Below the pieces are notes generated by a model. It saw nothing but the letters and a program-made list of their open reading frames with translations. It did not search any database and was not told the origin of the DNA. The translations under genes were made by a program, and so were the position numbers. From Trema orientale (Eukaryota > Streptophyta > Magnoliopsida > Rosales > Cannabaceae), in NCBI GenBank assembly GCA_002914845.1, contig JXTC01000107.1:186001-250000 (forward strand): DNA of 64,000 nucleotides. Reading direction: 5' to 3'. Below, piece after piece: positions 33,596 to 45,013 of the stretch. Position 1 is the stretch's first letter; every line of letters starts with the position of its first letter.

Positions 33596-34361
33596 CTTTT
33601 AAGAATGGATGCTTGGAACTTATTTGTAAATGGTTTGATAGCTAAAATCATTAATCAAACTATATTTATTTAGTCCGTTTAGTCGGTATAAAACTTTTGA
33701 AGGAAACAACACCAAACCATATTTAGGTGGTTTGGTCGATTTTGACTTATAAGCTCAATAGTTTGGCTTAAAAAAATTTGACCACCATATAATTTAAAGT
33801 CATTATCACTATCTATCTCATATAAATTACCTAACCAAAAGTCAAAATTCATAATCCAAATTTAAATAAATAACCACCGAATACTTCAAAATTTAATCTA
33901 ACAAACCACTTGTTCCAAACCAAAAGAAAAATAAACGAGTTATAATGCAGTAAAACAAATAATTGAGTTTATGGGCCATAAAATTAACTAGAAAAGATAT
34001 AGAAAAGAACAAAAATATGTATGAAATTTCTGTCAGTAAAGTGGTTGGTTTTATTTCGTAGATTTGACGGTCGATTTGATGGTTTCACATTCCAAAATTA
34101 TCAACCAACAAAATATGTTCAAACTAGTCCAACCAACAAGTTTCTTGAAAAGCCAAATGGTTAATTTGGTTTGGTTTCATCTGGATTGGTCAGTTTTTTT
34201 TTTTTTTGGTTGTTTTTCGGTGTTTTTTTTAATACCTTTAGGAATGAGGATTATTAGACAACTACACAAGGGAAAATAACACAAAGTACCATCCATTTTA
34301 ACCAAAAAAACAACAACATTTTTCTTTTTTCTGATTTCATCAATTTTTTTGTTTAAATTTT
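32505..34361. other. AT-rich intergenic DNA with a TA microsatellite
   Basis: No gene seen. Contains a (TA)n run at about 33559-33593 and several T or A homopolymers. The ORF at 34064-34279 crosses poly-T and has no recognisable protein. Confidence 0.6.
33559..33593. repeat. (TA)n microsatellite
   Basis: About 17 perfect TA units. Confidence 0.95.
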
Positions 34362-34375
34362 ATTGTTATGAGTTA

Positions 34376-34503
34376 CTTTTTGACTGGGGAGAGTAGAGAT
34401 TTGAACTCATACCTTTATATATTGAGAGGAGATAGAGATTTGAACTCATACCTTTGTATATTGAGAGGAAATATGATTACCGTTAGGTTATGCTTTCGAC
34501 CAT
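34376..34503 (-). mobile_element. tRNA-derived SINE with duplicated box-B segment
   Basis: On the minus strand a box A-like TAACCTAACGG (in AGCATAACCTAACGGTAATC) is followed by box B-like GAGTTCAAATC, which occurs twice in a tandem repeat of about 44 bp. The element is flanked by ATTGTTATGAGTTA at 34362-34375 and ATTGTTAAGAGTTA at 34504-34517 (13 of 14 match). A short A run marks the 3' end. Confidence 0.65.
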
Positions 34504-34517
34504 ATTGTTAAGAGTTA

Positions 34518-36296
34518 ACTTGTAATTCCATTTTTGGATCAATTGGTTATTATAATATAATTATTTGATTAATGGATGAAGTTCATTTCTATTTTTTTTT
34601 TTTTTGGTAAAAAACAGAAATAAAAGTGAATATAATTATGGTACGTCGTAAAATAAGTACGACTTATAATATTTTTTTCACTCAAAAAAGAAACAAAAAA
34701 CTTTAATATTTTAATTAATGTAGAAGAACATAACTTAAACACGGTGAAGGGAGATTCAAAATACAGTAATTGTTGGAATTGCTGATATAACAGACTTCCC
34801 CGTTCTATAGGTTTCATCATAAGATTTTATACGTATTTCTTAATTTGTTGAACTTTTCGTCAACCAAATACATAGTTTTTTATTTTGGACGAAATCTGTT
34901 TGGCATGTACATATGGGTGATATGCTTTGAGATGGTTCTATATATACTTCAATCTCACTTTAAATGCAAATAAAAATAAAAACGACAATTTTGAATAATT
35001 AATTTCAGAGAATACCTCAATGTACCTACAAATAACAATTTCTCACTTACTCATATAATTTCAAATTCCACCGCTTGAATAGAGCAATGATATACATTTT
35101 GGAGGAAGTATTCGACAAAAATAATATTATAGGACACAATATAGTGTCAAATATCATATGATGTGTCAATCTGTTATTGAGTTATTATAATCACAGTACT
35201 TCAAATTTATTTTGTGTCTGTGTGAGACTACTTTATTAATTATAATAACTAAATAAGAAACTAATACATCATATAGTATTTGTGCTCCGTACTATTGCTC
35301 ATTCGACAATCAGGGTAAATGATGCCTTCTATAAAGACACAAAAACGAGAACCAATTATGTGAGTAACGCTCTTAAAGGAAAAAACGGATGATGGGAGTA
35401 TTCACAGATCACATGTGCAACAATGCAAATTAATATCAAAAGGCATTATGTAAAAGAGACCATTAAATTCAAATTGAATGACCATATTTTCTTACTACAT
35501 CAGTATGATAAAAGTAATTCCGCTTCCTGGAATCCCCCAAAATAAATAAACAATATTATGAGGCATCACTGATGCATAACACTACATAAGGTGTAATTCT
35601 GCTATATGATGATTATAATCAATAAATTAGATCTCATATGAGTCCCACCTGAAGTGTAATTACAATAAACTTATAATAGACTGACACATCATGCGATATT
35701 GAGCATCTGCCAGCATTACTCTAAATAATAAAGTAGAATGAATATTTGTTTGTGGGAAAAAAAGCGCCTTTAATTAATAAATATTTTTTGTTGGTTTGTA
35801 AAAGGCTAAAAGCCCTTGTATAATTTTGTAAAAAAAATATTCATTAGATATATACAAAAGTATTGGATCGAATCAATTTTCCAAGTTCCAACTTCCAATA
35901 CAGGAGTATAATTAGTCGAGACAAGGTGAATATATTGTCTAATCTAGATGAGATGATTGGATACTGATTCAGATTTTTTAATTGTGCCATCTTTTTCTTC
36001 TTTATTAAGTGCATAATCCGTTCCTGAGAAAAAGGATTTTGGATTTCCGAAAGAGTGATCATAACTTTAACGTGAATGTGATGCTCATTTTCAGCAGCTT
36101 TATATGACTTTCTTAACGATTATTTAAACTATTCATCTGATTTGATAATATACATTTTAGTAAACCGTCACTCTTTTGATCTTTGTTTTCTAACTATATA
36201 AAATTTTGAAACAACTCGTGTGCTTAACTAAGTAAGTTTATTGATTATCAGTTTATCATAAACTAAGAAGAATATATTAATTATAAACATATTGTA
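34518..36296. other. AT-rich intergenic DNA
   Basis: No gene, RNA or bounded element recognised. Short open frames (34569-34820, 35844-36062) are low complexity. Confidence 0.55.
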
Positions 36297-37015
36297 CCAT
36301 GGTAATCCCAAATTTTCAATTTATATATAGTAGATTACCTTGAATTTTACAATTATTATAATAGTTTTTTTTTCTTTTTTTAAAGTGGGGCTTAACTAAT
36401 GACCTCCACTTATTACAAATTAAAGGAAAATACCTACTACTACCCAATCCCCACCCTGCCCCGTTAGGGATAATAGGCTTTCACGCTTACCTCCGGTGTG
36501 ACTCGAACCTAGGACCGAGATCCTAGGTAGTGGGTGCTCTTACCACTTGAGCCAACCCATTTCGTCGACAATTATTATAATAATGACTATTTTGCCATAA
36601 ACTGTTGAATTTTAATAAAAGAGTTATGTACAAAGAACACAGTTGGTAACTGTATCTAAAAATAAGATTCTAAATTTTCAACTAATTATATATATAAGGC
36701 TGCTACAATGAATTGCAACTGTTGTAGCAATAGTTATTTTGCCACAAACTATTAAATTTTTAACAAAAATGAGTCATTTGCAAAACACAAAGTTTAGTAA
36801 CTATGACCGAGAGCGATACTTCAACTCCTAGAGCTAAACAATGCACAATCATCTTTATATATGACTATTTTCATTTAAAACTAGTAATTTATGACAAATA
36901 GGCTATTGTTGCAATAATTACAGAATTCTTAGTAAACCACTTTAAAAGCTAAATATTTAACGAGCAAAGTAGTATAACTGATATAATTTTAGGACTATTA
37001 CTACAATTAACCCAA
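36297..37015. repeat. Long-TIR MITE interrupted by a SINE
   Basis: The flanks of the SINE (TTACAATTATTATAATAATGACTATTTTGCCATAAACTG when the SINE is removed in thought; shown here only as words TTACAATTATTATAATA and ATGACTATTTTGCCATAAAC) pair with the complement of the right part (CTGTAATTATTGCAACAATAG and CCTATTTGTCATAAATTAC). It resembles the element at 5492-6028. Ends are approximate. Confidence 0.5.
36364..36567 (-). mobile_element. tRNA-derived SINE with 15-bp target duplication
   Basis: On the minus strand it starts near GGGTTGGCTCAAGTGGTAAG. Box A is TGGCTCAAGTGG and box B is GGTTCGAGTCA, about 35 bases apart, both close to the tRNA consensus. The body runs through GGGGCAGGGTGGGGATTGGG and ends in an A-rich tail. 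It is flanked by ACAATTATTATAATA at 36349-36363 and 36568-36582, a perfect 15-bp duplication. This is the best preserved of the three SINEs and is not a functional tRNA gene, because no acceptor stem closes the cloverleaf. Confidence 0.85.
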
Positions 37016-37810
37016 ACTAAGATAATTAGGATATATATTACTTGTCATAACACATACTATCAAAAGTATTAGCTATCTCAATTATGTTTATGATGCATTT
37101 CATTAACTTGAACGTAATATCTAGGTAATTATTTGTTTCCAAGAATAGTACATTATAAGATCAATGATCCATTAATTAGTTATAACTACCTAGGAAATAT
37201 GTGAAATGAATAATTTTCGGAGCATATATTATCATGTTCGAAGGTTTTAAACAAGAATAACGAAATTAAAGCTGAGCATATATATATATACACATATACA
37301 CATCACATCACATGTCATTATATATTTTTATATTTAATTAATCTAGCTAATTATAAATATATGCTTAGGATCTATAATACTAATTAATTTGGGGCATCGG
37401 GCAGCATATTTTATTCAAAACTAGATCTAAATATAGAACTAATTTACTAGTGATTATCAATGGAGCATAGACATACGTAAAAGATAATGCAATATTTAGA
37501 AGAATCACTTTGGCTAGTGACAAATACATTTGAAATATAAAAACAAAAGCAGAGAATGACGTGATAGATCAATGAAAAAGAGCCGTATACACATAATCAT
37601 AAACAGTAAGATGTCATCACCAAAAAATATATATATATATAAAAAAGTAACATGGTAGTACGTACTTACCTTTAACTCCATAGTTGATACTTGATATATA
37701 TATATATATATATATATTCCCAATTAAGAAGATGAATATCGGATAAAATAGAAACACATATGGGGAAATATAGTGCAAATTCATGCGCAATTGGAATACG
37801 CTAGTATACA
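37016..37810. other. AT-rich intergenic DNA
   Basis: No gene seen. (TA)n runs lie at about 37628-37641 and 37695-37717. Confidence 0.55.
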
Positions 37811-37815
37811 GCAAC

Positions 37816-40395
37816 TGTCACGTTTGGAAGTCTAAAATCTTAATTTTTAGTAATTTTATGTAAAAATATAATTAAATATTAATTTTACAAAATTTACAAG
37901 AAATCAAGTACTATAAAATTTCATTTATGTCCTCAAATCATTATAAATATTATAACTATTAAAACTCTTCATTTATGTCCTCAAATCATTATAAATATTA
38001 TAGTTATTAAAACTCTTATTAGTTTTAATTACTTTATAAAATTATTCATTATAGTTTAAAGAAAATTTCTAGTTAACTCATTTATAAACTTTGATTAAAT
38101 CATAAACTTTGGTAAATTGAGTTCAAATGAAATCCTTAATTCAATGTCCAAATATAACATAAAATCAGTTTTGTAGTTTCAAGTTCTCAAATTAATAAAA
38201 AAGCTATCCTCATACATCTACTTAGTAAATTTACTAATCTTGGCTAAATAATTGAACAAGGAAAAAAAAATTAACAGAGTATAGACACCCACCAGAGAAT
38301 AGAAATAGGAATGCAAGTATAACCTACACAGCTTATCTAACCACCAGGATGACTATCTCAAATAGACAAACACTTGAAAGCAGAAGAAGTAGGGGGGTGA
38401 GCATTCATATACTCAGTAGAAATTCAATTACCTTTTTGAATGAATGCAATTTTACCAAATATGTATGGTTAATACCTTTTCCAAAATCTATTTATAAACC
38501 AAGTTTATAAAATAATTAAAATCCAGAATAATCATATATTCAAAACCAAAACCAGAAACACAAGATTGTACATATTACAAATCATCCCATCTCATGTACT
38601 CACATCCTCTTATCACTACGTATACTAAGTACCCTATGCCTGATACTTATCCCAGAAAATTGGAAGGACACTTATGTGTCTATTATACCTACCGAACTGG
38701 AGGGGCAACTGAATGCCTGCACCTACCGAGTAGGGGCAATTAGAAGACCCCACGTGGGTTTACGGGCTCTCACTAAGGGCAAAGGTACTGGCCACCTACT
38801 AAACACCGTGATGCCTAAGATATATCTCATGTGTGATCCTATGGTATGTACAACATGTAACATAATATGTAATAATTATGTAAAATATAACCAAACAAAT
38901 GCTTTAAAATCACACTTAGTATTATTCTGTAATTTACTATACTATGGGTAGCTAAATCCACTGTATTATCCTATAATCACAATTTTATAAATGTGTATAG
39001 AAATCATATAGTCCAATTCTAGAATAATCTAAAATTTTCCAACAGTTTATCAAAATATCGTATTATCCACGATTTTTCACGAATCAGTTATAATGCAAAA
39101 TTTAAATCAAAGTATGTGATATACCAAGTAATTGAACTCCTAGCTCGAGATGGTTGCTATACCAAGCTAACGACACTTGAAGAAACTCCTGTTGGTCACT
39201 TGGGTGCTCTGGCAGTTATTTTGGGAATCTCGTAAACTCACTTTGAAAAGTGACTTTTCCAACGGAGCTTCAAAATGAGAAACGGACGTTACCATTGAAT
39301 TCTTAGCACCCAAAATAGTTAGGTTAGATATATAATTTATCAAATTCAGGTCTCGGACTGAGACTCGACCGATGACATGCAAAGCGACACTATTCACGAG
39401 CCTCGTGCCTCGATTTTCGTGTCACTTTGAAACATAGTGATATTTTATATTAAAGTTCATTTCTCGGCCTCACTGAATCCAAATTCGAAGTTATAATTCA
39501 GTTTCGAGGTCTCGACCCTTAAACGGGCTTTAAATCAAAGAATTACAAAAATGTCGCTTTTTAGAATTTATTTGAAAAACGTCCACTTTTTCAATTTAAA
39601 AATTAACACACTTCTGAATTCTATTTCAATGCCTAACAATCGTATTCATAATTTTTTGTCTTCTACGATGCCATATAATTATTTCGGGCAAAATAATTAT
39701 CTAAATATAAAAATACCACAAAACTACTTGAAAAATGGCCAAAACGGACAACTTCCTACCGGCAGCGAGTTGACGGCCAAGACTAGTCGAGGATGGACGG
39801 CGACGTCAAGACGAGTCCAGACGTGCCGGTGGTGTGGCCGTACGAAGTCAGACGGTGGAGCAACGACCGAAAAACCATTCGGCTGGCATGATTTTTCTAG
39901 CCTCTGATCTTCGGCGTATGGCGTCAGATTACGGCGAGGACAGTCGTGGTAGCTTCGTCGATGAGAAATGCATCATGCGGGCTGGAACGTCTGCGGCCGA
40001 GGGCAGCTGTGCGCTGTCGGGTAAACAGTAACCATGGAGGGGTTTTTGTTGAAAATTTCATGGCTTCGGCTAAGAAGAAAGAAATTATGGGGGATTTAAG
40101 GGCAATTTAATAATATTGTAGCACACGTATCAGCTCCTGAGTTGATGGGCACTGTTCACGTTATTTATAGTTTTTACCCGATTTTTGAAATTTTATTTCA
40201 TTCATGCTCTTATTTAATTTCACTTTAGTCCCTATTTTAAAATTTTCTTTACACAAAAACTCAAATGAACCTAGACTTTAAATTATCCATATTCATTTCA
40301 GATATTTTTATTTAAATATTCAAAAATTTGAATTTCCTAAAATACCCTTGGCTTAAAAATTAATTTTATACCCTTAATTAAAATCGGATTTTACA
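37816..40395. mobile_element. Probable solo LTR of a Ty3/gypsy-like retrotransposon
   Basis: The block starts TGTCACGTTTGGAAGTC and ends AATCGGATTTTACA, so it has the TG...CA form; TGTCACG is a frequent start of plant gypsy LTRs. Flanks are GCAAC (37811-37815) and GTAAC (40396-40400), a 4-of-5 match to a 5-bp target duplication. The inside is a mosaic of AT-rich and GC-richer (39750-40040) DNA unlike the neighbourhood, and I see no gag or pol reading frame. The orientation is unsure. Short open frames inside (38676-38951, 39551-39907, 39834-40031) have no recognisable protein. Confidence 0.45.
37921..38016. repeat. 48-bp tandem duplication
   Basis: TCATTTATGTCCTCAAATCA starts both units (37921 and 37969). 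The units differ at one or two positions. It lies inside the probable LTR. Confidence 0.85.
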
Positions 40396-40440
40396 GTAAC
40401 ATATACATATACATATATATATATATATATACACATGTAT

Positions 40441-40690
40441 GGGCACCAATCTAGTAGGTAATTTTTTTTTTTTTTACCTATACATAGGTATCAATTTGGC
40501 CAATGAAAATTTATCATACACATTTTTTTATATTAAAAAGTAAGAGAGAGAAAAAGCATTAATATATAATGCACATCTTTTCATGTACCTTATAATAGCC
40601 GTTGGATCACCATTAGATGATGATCCAACGGCTAAAAAAAAATACCTACATATAGGTAAAAAGAAAAAAAAACCTACTGAATTGACAATC
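40441..40690. mobile_element. TA-targeting MITE with internal hairpin, copy B
   Basis: The left end is GGGCACCAATCTAGTAGGTA; the complement of the right end is GATTGTCAATTCAGTAGGTT. The internal hairpin is AGCCGTTGGATCA/TGATCCAACGGCT at about 40598-40635. Flanks are TA-rich (ACACATGTAT / TACATGTATA). It starts 45 bases after the probable LTR. Confidence 0.75.
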
Positions 40691-41713
40691 TACATGTATA
40701 TATGGCCTTTGGGATGCTTGTGGAGTTCATCTCAGGACAGCCTCAAAAACTTTTATAAACACACACATTCGAATATATATATATATCTATATATGAATGA
40801 TGGAACAACACTATAATGAGAATATATGTATGGCTCCCATAACAATTTGATCCACTTCTTAGCACATCAAGAATATATCCATTTTTATTGACGTGACCTT
40901 CGTAAAAAATGGGGCATTTGGGGGAGTTTATTTATGCCACGTAGTAGTTGCAGAATTTTCACCGTTTATTCCAAACGTTATGTGATTGCATACGTACCTA
41001 ATTAGAATCTTCATAAGCCTCAGATCAGCTAAGTGGCCAAAATTTGTTTATTAATAGATGTCACAACTTTTTGTTAAAGAAATATTGTACGTACGTGTGG
41101 CCAAAAAATTTGTCATGCCAATTTGTGAGTAAAATTTAATGACACTTTATATAATTTTTTATTTTGTATATATAGTTCATTCGCGCGCGAGAGCCGCAAT
41201 TTGTGATTTAAATACCCCTCATTATTATTATAGTGTACTTAACAGATTTATTGGTACTTTAATTAATCATTTTAAGTTATTTACTAATTATCATAGAATG
41301 CCAACACAAGATCCTATTATATAGAGATTCAAGACCTCAAAAAAAAAAAGAAAAAAAGATATAGAGCTTCAATTAATACGTACTATAGTACATTTAGACA
41401 TTCAATTAGCAGTACATTGCACATAGAGATTAGTGTACAACAAAAAGAAAAGATTAAAAAAAAAGTGTTACAATTAAACCGAGTAGTATATTATAACTTC
41501 AAAACTAGTTTACATACGTGTAGATATATAGACTCTACAGATAATTTCCATACAATGTACTTTCTAAAGCCGCCGCCGATCATTTGTCGGAGAAAAAAAA
41601 AAAGGAAAAAAAACAAAAAAGAAAGGATAGAAAATCCAGTTAATTATATAACCTTATTATTAACGAGGACATGGTATGTTGTGTAGTTTGTAAAGTTGAT
41701 AAATTCTTTGTAA
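40691..41713. other. Downstream region of the minus-strand glutaredoxin
   Basis: AT-rich DNA that should include the glutaredoxin 3' UTR near its right edge. No other gene seen. Confidence 0.5.
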
Positions 41714-42022
41714 TTAAAGCCAAAGAGCTCCAGCATCCTTGAGCAACTTCTTGAGCGAGCCATTGAGTTGAAGGGTCATGACCGTGTTGGCGGAGCCCAC
41801 AAACTTGCCGCCGATGAAGACGGCGGGGACGGAAGGGTTGCAGCCGAGGCGCATGAGGGCCCACTCCATGTCCTTGCCTCTGGAGTCCTCATCGAGCTCG
41901 TAGATGGCCGGGCTCACTCCTTGCTCGTAGAAGAGTCTCTTGATTGCATGGGACATGCAACACGAGCTCTTGCTGAATATCACCACTGCCTTCTGGGATG
42001 CCAACTTCGCCACTCGATCCAT
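41714..42022 (-). CDS. CC-type glutaredoxin (ROXY class), GRXS10-like
   Basis: Intronless, 102 aa, the usual length for plant CC-type glutaredoxins. The active site is [13 protein letters not shown] (Cys-Cys-Met-Ser) near residues 19-31, followed by the glutathione-binding TVP-like SVPAVFIGG and the C-terminal ALWL motif. ALWL-type tails bind TGA bZIP factors and TOPLESS corepressors in the ROXY family (literature), so a role in nuclear redox or nitrogen/defence-linked transcription control is likely. The true ATG is at 42022 ([11 protein letters not shown]); the four codons upstream start at a TTG, not an ATG. It closely resembles Arabidopsis GRXS10 as recalled. It is 63/102 identical by hand count to the second glutaredoxin at 48489 and points away from it. 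Confidence 0.93.
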   Translation of the reverse strand: MDRVAKLASQKAVVIFSKSSCCMSHAIKRLFYEQGVSPAIYELDEDSRGKDMEWALMRLGCNPSVPAVFIGGKFVGSANTVMTLQLNGSLKKLLKDAGALWL

Positions 42023-42292
42023 AGTGGTGGTCAATGTATGCTTTTAATAACTTAGATATAAATTTTGTTTGGTATACAATATATAAATGGTGAAGAAATA
42101 ATGAAATGCCTCTTTTTTTTTTCTTTTTTTTTTTTTAATTCCCTCTCAGCAAAATTGGTTATAAGTACATATGAATAATAGACTCGAGATAATTTGTTTG
42201 GTATATATAAGAAAGGAGAGCTAGAAAATTAATGTGAGCTGACTTTGTGATTTGTTTGGTTTGAGATGGATATTGTATGTGTTTTGAGCAAT

Positions 42293-42301
42293 CTATATAT
42301 A
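42293..42301 (-). promoter_or_regulatory. TATA box of the GRXS10-like gene
   Basis: TATATATAG on the minus strand, about 270 bases upstream of the ATG, would give a leader of about 240 bases. It is the best TATA candidate in the upstream region, but other TA runs exist. Confidence 0.45.
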
Positions 42302-44078
42302 GCTAGCCAAAGGAGGAGAATGGGGGAAGGATAAACATATTTTTCAATTTTTAATTAATTTTGAAAAAAATAAAAAGAAAAAGGAAAGGAATGGGATGAT
42401 GGATTGGAAAGCTGAAGGTTCCTTTAGATATATTTGGATTGATTCCCAAAAATGCCCTTGTTTTTTTGGGGGTGGGAGCTGGCTAGCCTTAGATTATTTG
42501 CCTATAGTAGTTGTGCTTATGAGAATCTAGGAGAGACTATAAAGATAAGGCGCCAAACGTTTTGCCGAAAGTTGGATTGTAATAACAAAGTGCCCCCCAA
42601 AAAAAAAATGTTGTAACGTACGGTACTACACTAGGTTTCTTTTGTTGGACGAAAATGCCCCTGGTGAATTTGAGGGGGGAATGTCAACTTTGGATATATA
42701 GAAAATAAAATGATAACGTGGGATGAGAAGGTGACAGATGAAGATGTCCACAAATAGTTGCATCACAAGGGTGATGTTGTCGTTTGTGGGCATCACTAGT
42801 AGTAATTGATTCTTTTCTTTGGTGAAAGCTATTGGGTGTGTTGTGTAACATTTTAGATGATGTGTGTGCATTTCAGTCCAAATTCAAGGAAACTAATATT
42901 TCAATAGAATATTGAGAAAATGAGTATAATGTTTACAGGAATATATAATCCATGAAACTGAAGGCCGACCGACTTTTCCACACAGATATGGGCTTTGAGT
43001 CGGTTTTCTCTAGCTAATAAATTAAGGTATCTGTCTCAACAATTCACTTCTTTAATTATTTGAATTCTCAACTCAATTAGTTTGTTTACCGACAATGTGA
43101 ACTGTTGTAATAGAATTGGGCCTGGCTACAAATACTTTATACCAGATTTGTCGCAAATAAAATTTAATTAGGTTATTGTATAATTAAATCACTTACAATT
43201 TTGGTAATCTGTAATTTAAATTCTGAAATTTGAACTCTACAAAATAATATTTGAAATTAGGAATGTACTCTGAGCTCATTTTTGACTAGTAAACGATCCA
43301 TATTGGATGGAAAATTTATGCAACAAAAATAATTTAAAAGGTAAAACTCTACCAAACCAATACTTTGGAGGAAAAAAATTATAATTTGTCATAAGTGAAG
43401 TTCTTGAAACATATATATAGGAGGTTAGTTTAGTTTCTGCATATGTAATCACACCAAATTATATAAATGGACAATAATAATTAGGAGATTAATACTCACT
43501 GCTAATATATTTATTTATTTGATGCTGATTTTACTATAACTACTTTCCTAAGTTTATAACTTAATTCACCATTTGCATGTGGGGATTGTTTTTTCTTGTA
43601 TACATATATATTATTAAATACACTGTATACACATGACTACGAGGTATATATGTAGATATGAGTATATATATATATATGACGTACGATCGAGTTAATTTCT
43701 CAATTAATTATGACTTGATCAATTATTAGAGACCGCCATCATATCATATATAAGATATTTATATATGGTATATATTAAATGTTTAAATATGTTTACTACA
43801 CAAAAATAATACTTATGTGTTTAATTTTTTGCTCTTTGATGTTATAATATATATGTCACTAATAAATTATATAAATTGGGATAAGCAATAAAACATATCT
43901 TCATCATCATATGTTAAAATCATCTAATTAGATAAAAAAATTATACACGTACCATTTAAATATTATATGTGTGGAATAAGATAGTGTTTAACCAACTTTT
44001 TTTCTTTTTTTAAACTCTATATATGCAGCACAGTAGTATAGCATGCTGTTTTCATATGTTATATATATATATATATAT
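42302..44078. other. Upstream intergenic DNA between the glutaredoxins, left part
   Basis: AT-rich, with no gene. Around 43180-43270 there are words of the GGGTGAACTGCAAAA MITE family (GGTAATCTGTAATTTAAATTC, CTCTACAAAATAATATTTGA), suggesting half of a third copy. The rest may hold promoter elements of the minus-strand glutaredoxin. Confidence 0.5.
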
Positions 44079-44323
44079 GGGCACCAATTCAGTAGGTATT
44101 TTTTTTTTTACCTATGCATAGGTATCAATTGGGCCAATGAAAAATTTTTTTGTACATTTTTTTATATTAAAAAGTAGGAGAGAGAAAAACATTAATGATG
44201 CACGTCTTTTCATGCATCTCATTTTAGCCGTTAGATCATTGTTAGATGATGATCCAACGGCTAGAAAAAAAATACCTAGATATAGGTAAAAAAAAAAAAA
44301 AAGTACCTACCGAATTGGCAACC
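44079..44323. mobile_element. TA-targeting MITE with internal hairpin, copy C
   Basis: The left end is GGGCACCAATTCAGTAGGTA; the complement of the right end is GGTTGCCAATTCGGTAGGTA. The internal hairpin is AGCCGTTAGATCA/TGATCCAACGGCT. Both sides are ATATATAT, so the target duplication is hidden in a TA repeat. It has the same orientation as copy B. Confidence 0.8.
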
Positions 44324-44974
44324 ATATATATATACTTTACTATTTTCTTTTTGAGTGAAAAAGTAACTTGATCATATTCATGATCGAAATGCATTGCACG
44401 AGTTAAATGCGGATGTATATTATACATATCAACATGTATTGACAGAAACAACACTTAGAAACCTCTTTGGAAGATGCCGGCAGCATCAAGAAAGATCATG
44501 ATCAATCAAAGCCAATCTCAAAAACACGCAAGAATATCTTGGCAGAATAAATAATATTTCGTGTACTTCAAAGCTTAACAAAAATTAAAACATGTAAAAG
44601 TGATCAACTAATTGTACGTACTAATGTTTGGATAATATTAGAAGAATATATATCATTATAATATATCATATCCCTTAGCCGGTGATCATGATATTGATTT
44701 TGTTCCTTGATAATAGTATTAAGAGTGAATGTTAACAATTTTTGATTATCATTCATATATAAAGATCAGAATTTCTATGCTTTGCCTTTTAAGATTTTCG
44801 ATTGGAGCTAGTGCCAGATCAGAGAGAAATGTACATGTTATTCGCTATGTCTCGCTCGTATCTACAAAAGGATAAAGGTGAAAGAGTATAAGATTTTCTT
44901 TCTTTCTCATACTTTTTTTCTTTTTTATTTTTTTATTTTTTTTAAGAAGGAATAAGAAGTGTACTAGTACTACA

Positions 44975-44976
<2 letters not shown>

Positions 44977-45013
<37 letters not shown>
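44977..45013. repeat. (GA)n microsatellite
   Basis: About 18 uninterrupted GA units. Confidence 0.95.

Noticed and set aside
36370-36570. A tRNA gene on the minus strand
   Set aside because: Box A and box B are good, but the cloverleaf does not close, and the unit has an A-rich tail and a 15-bp target duplication, so it is a SINE.
38393-38420. TAGGGGGGTGAGCATTC as a possible hAT end
   Set aside because: No partner end or 8-bp duplication was found; it lies inside the probable LTR.
42023-42034. Four extra codons (MTTT) at the start of the left glutaredoxin
   Set aside because: The first codon is TTG. The family start MDRV lies at an ATG at 42022.
44470-44500. miR172-like words (GGCAGCATCAAGAAAGATC)
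   Set aside because: The match to the miR172 complement has a gap and mismatches, and no facing arm forms a precursor stem.
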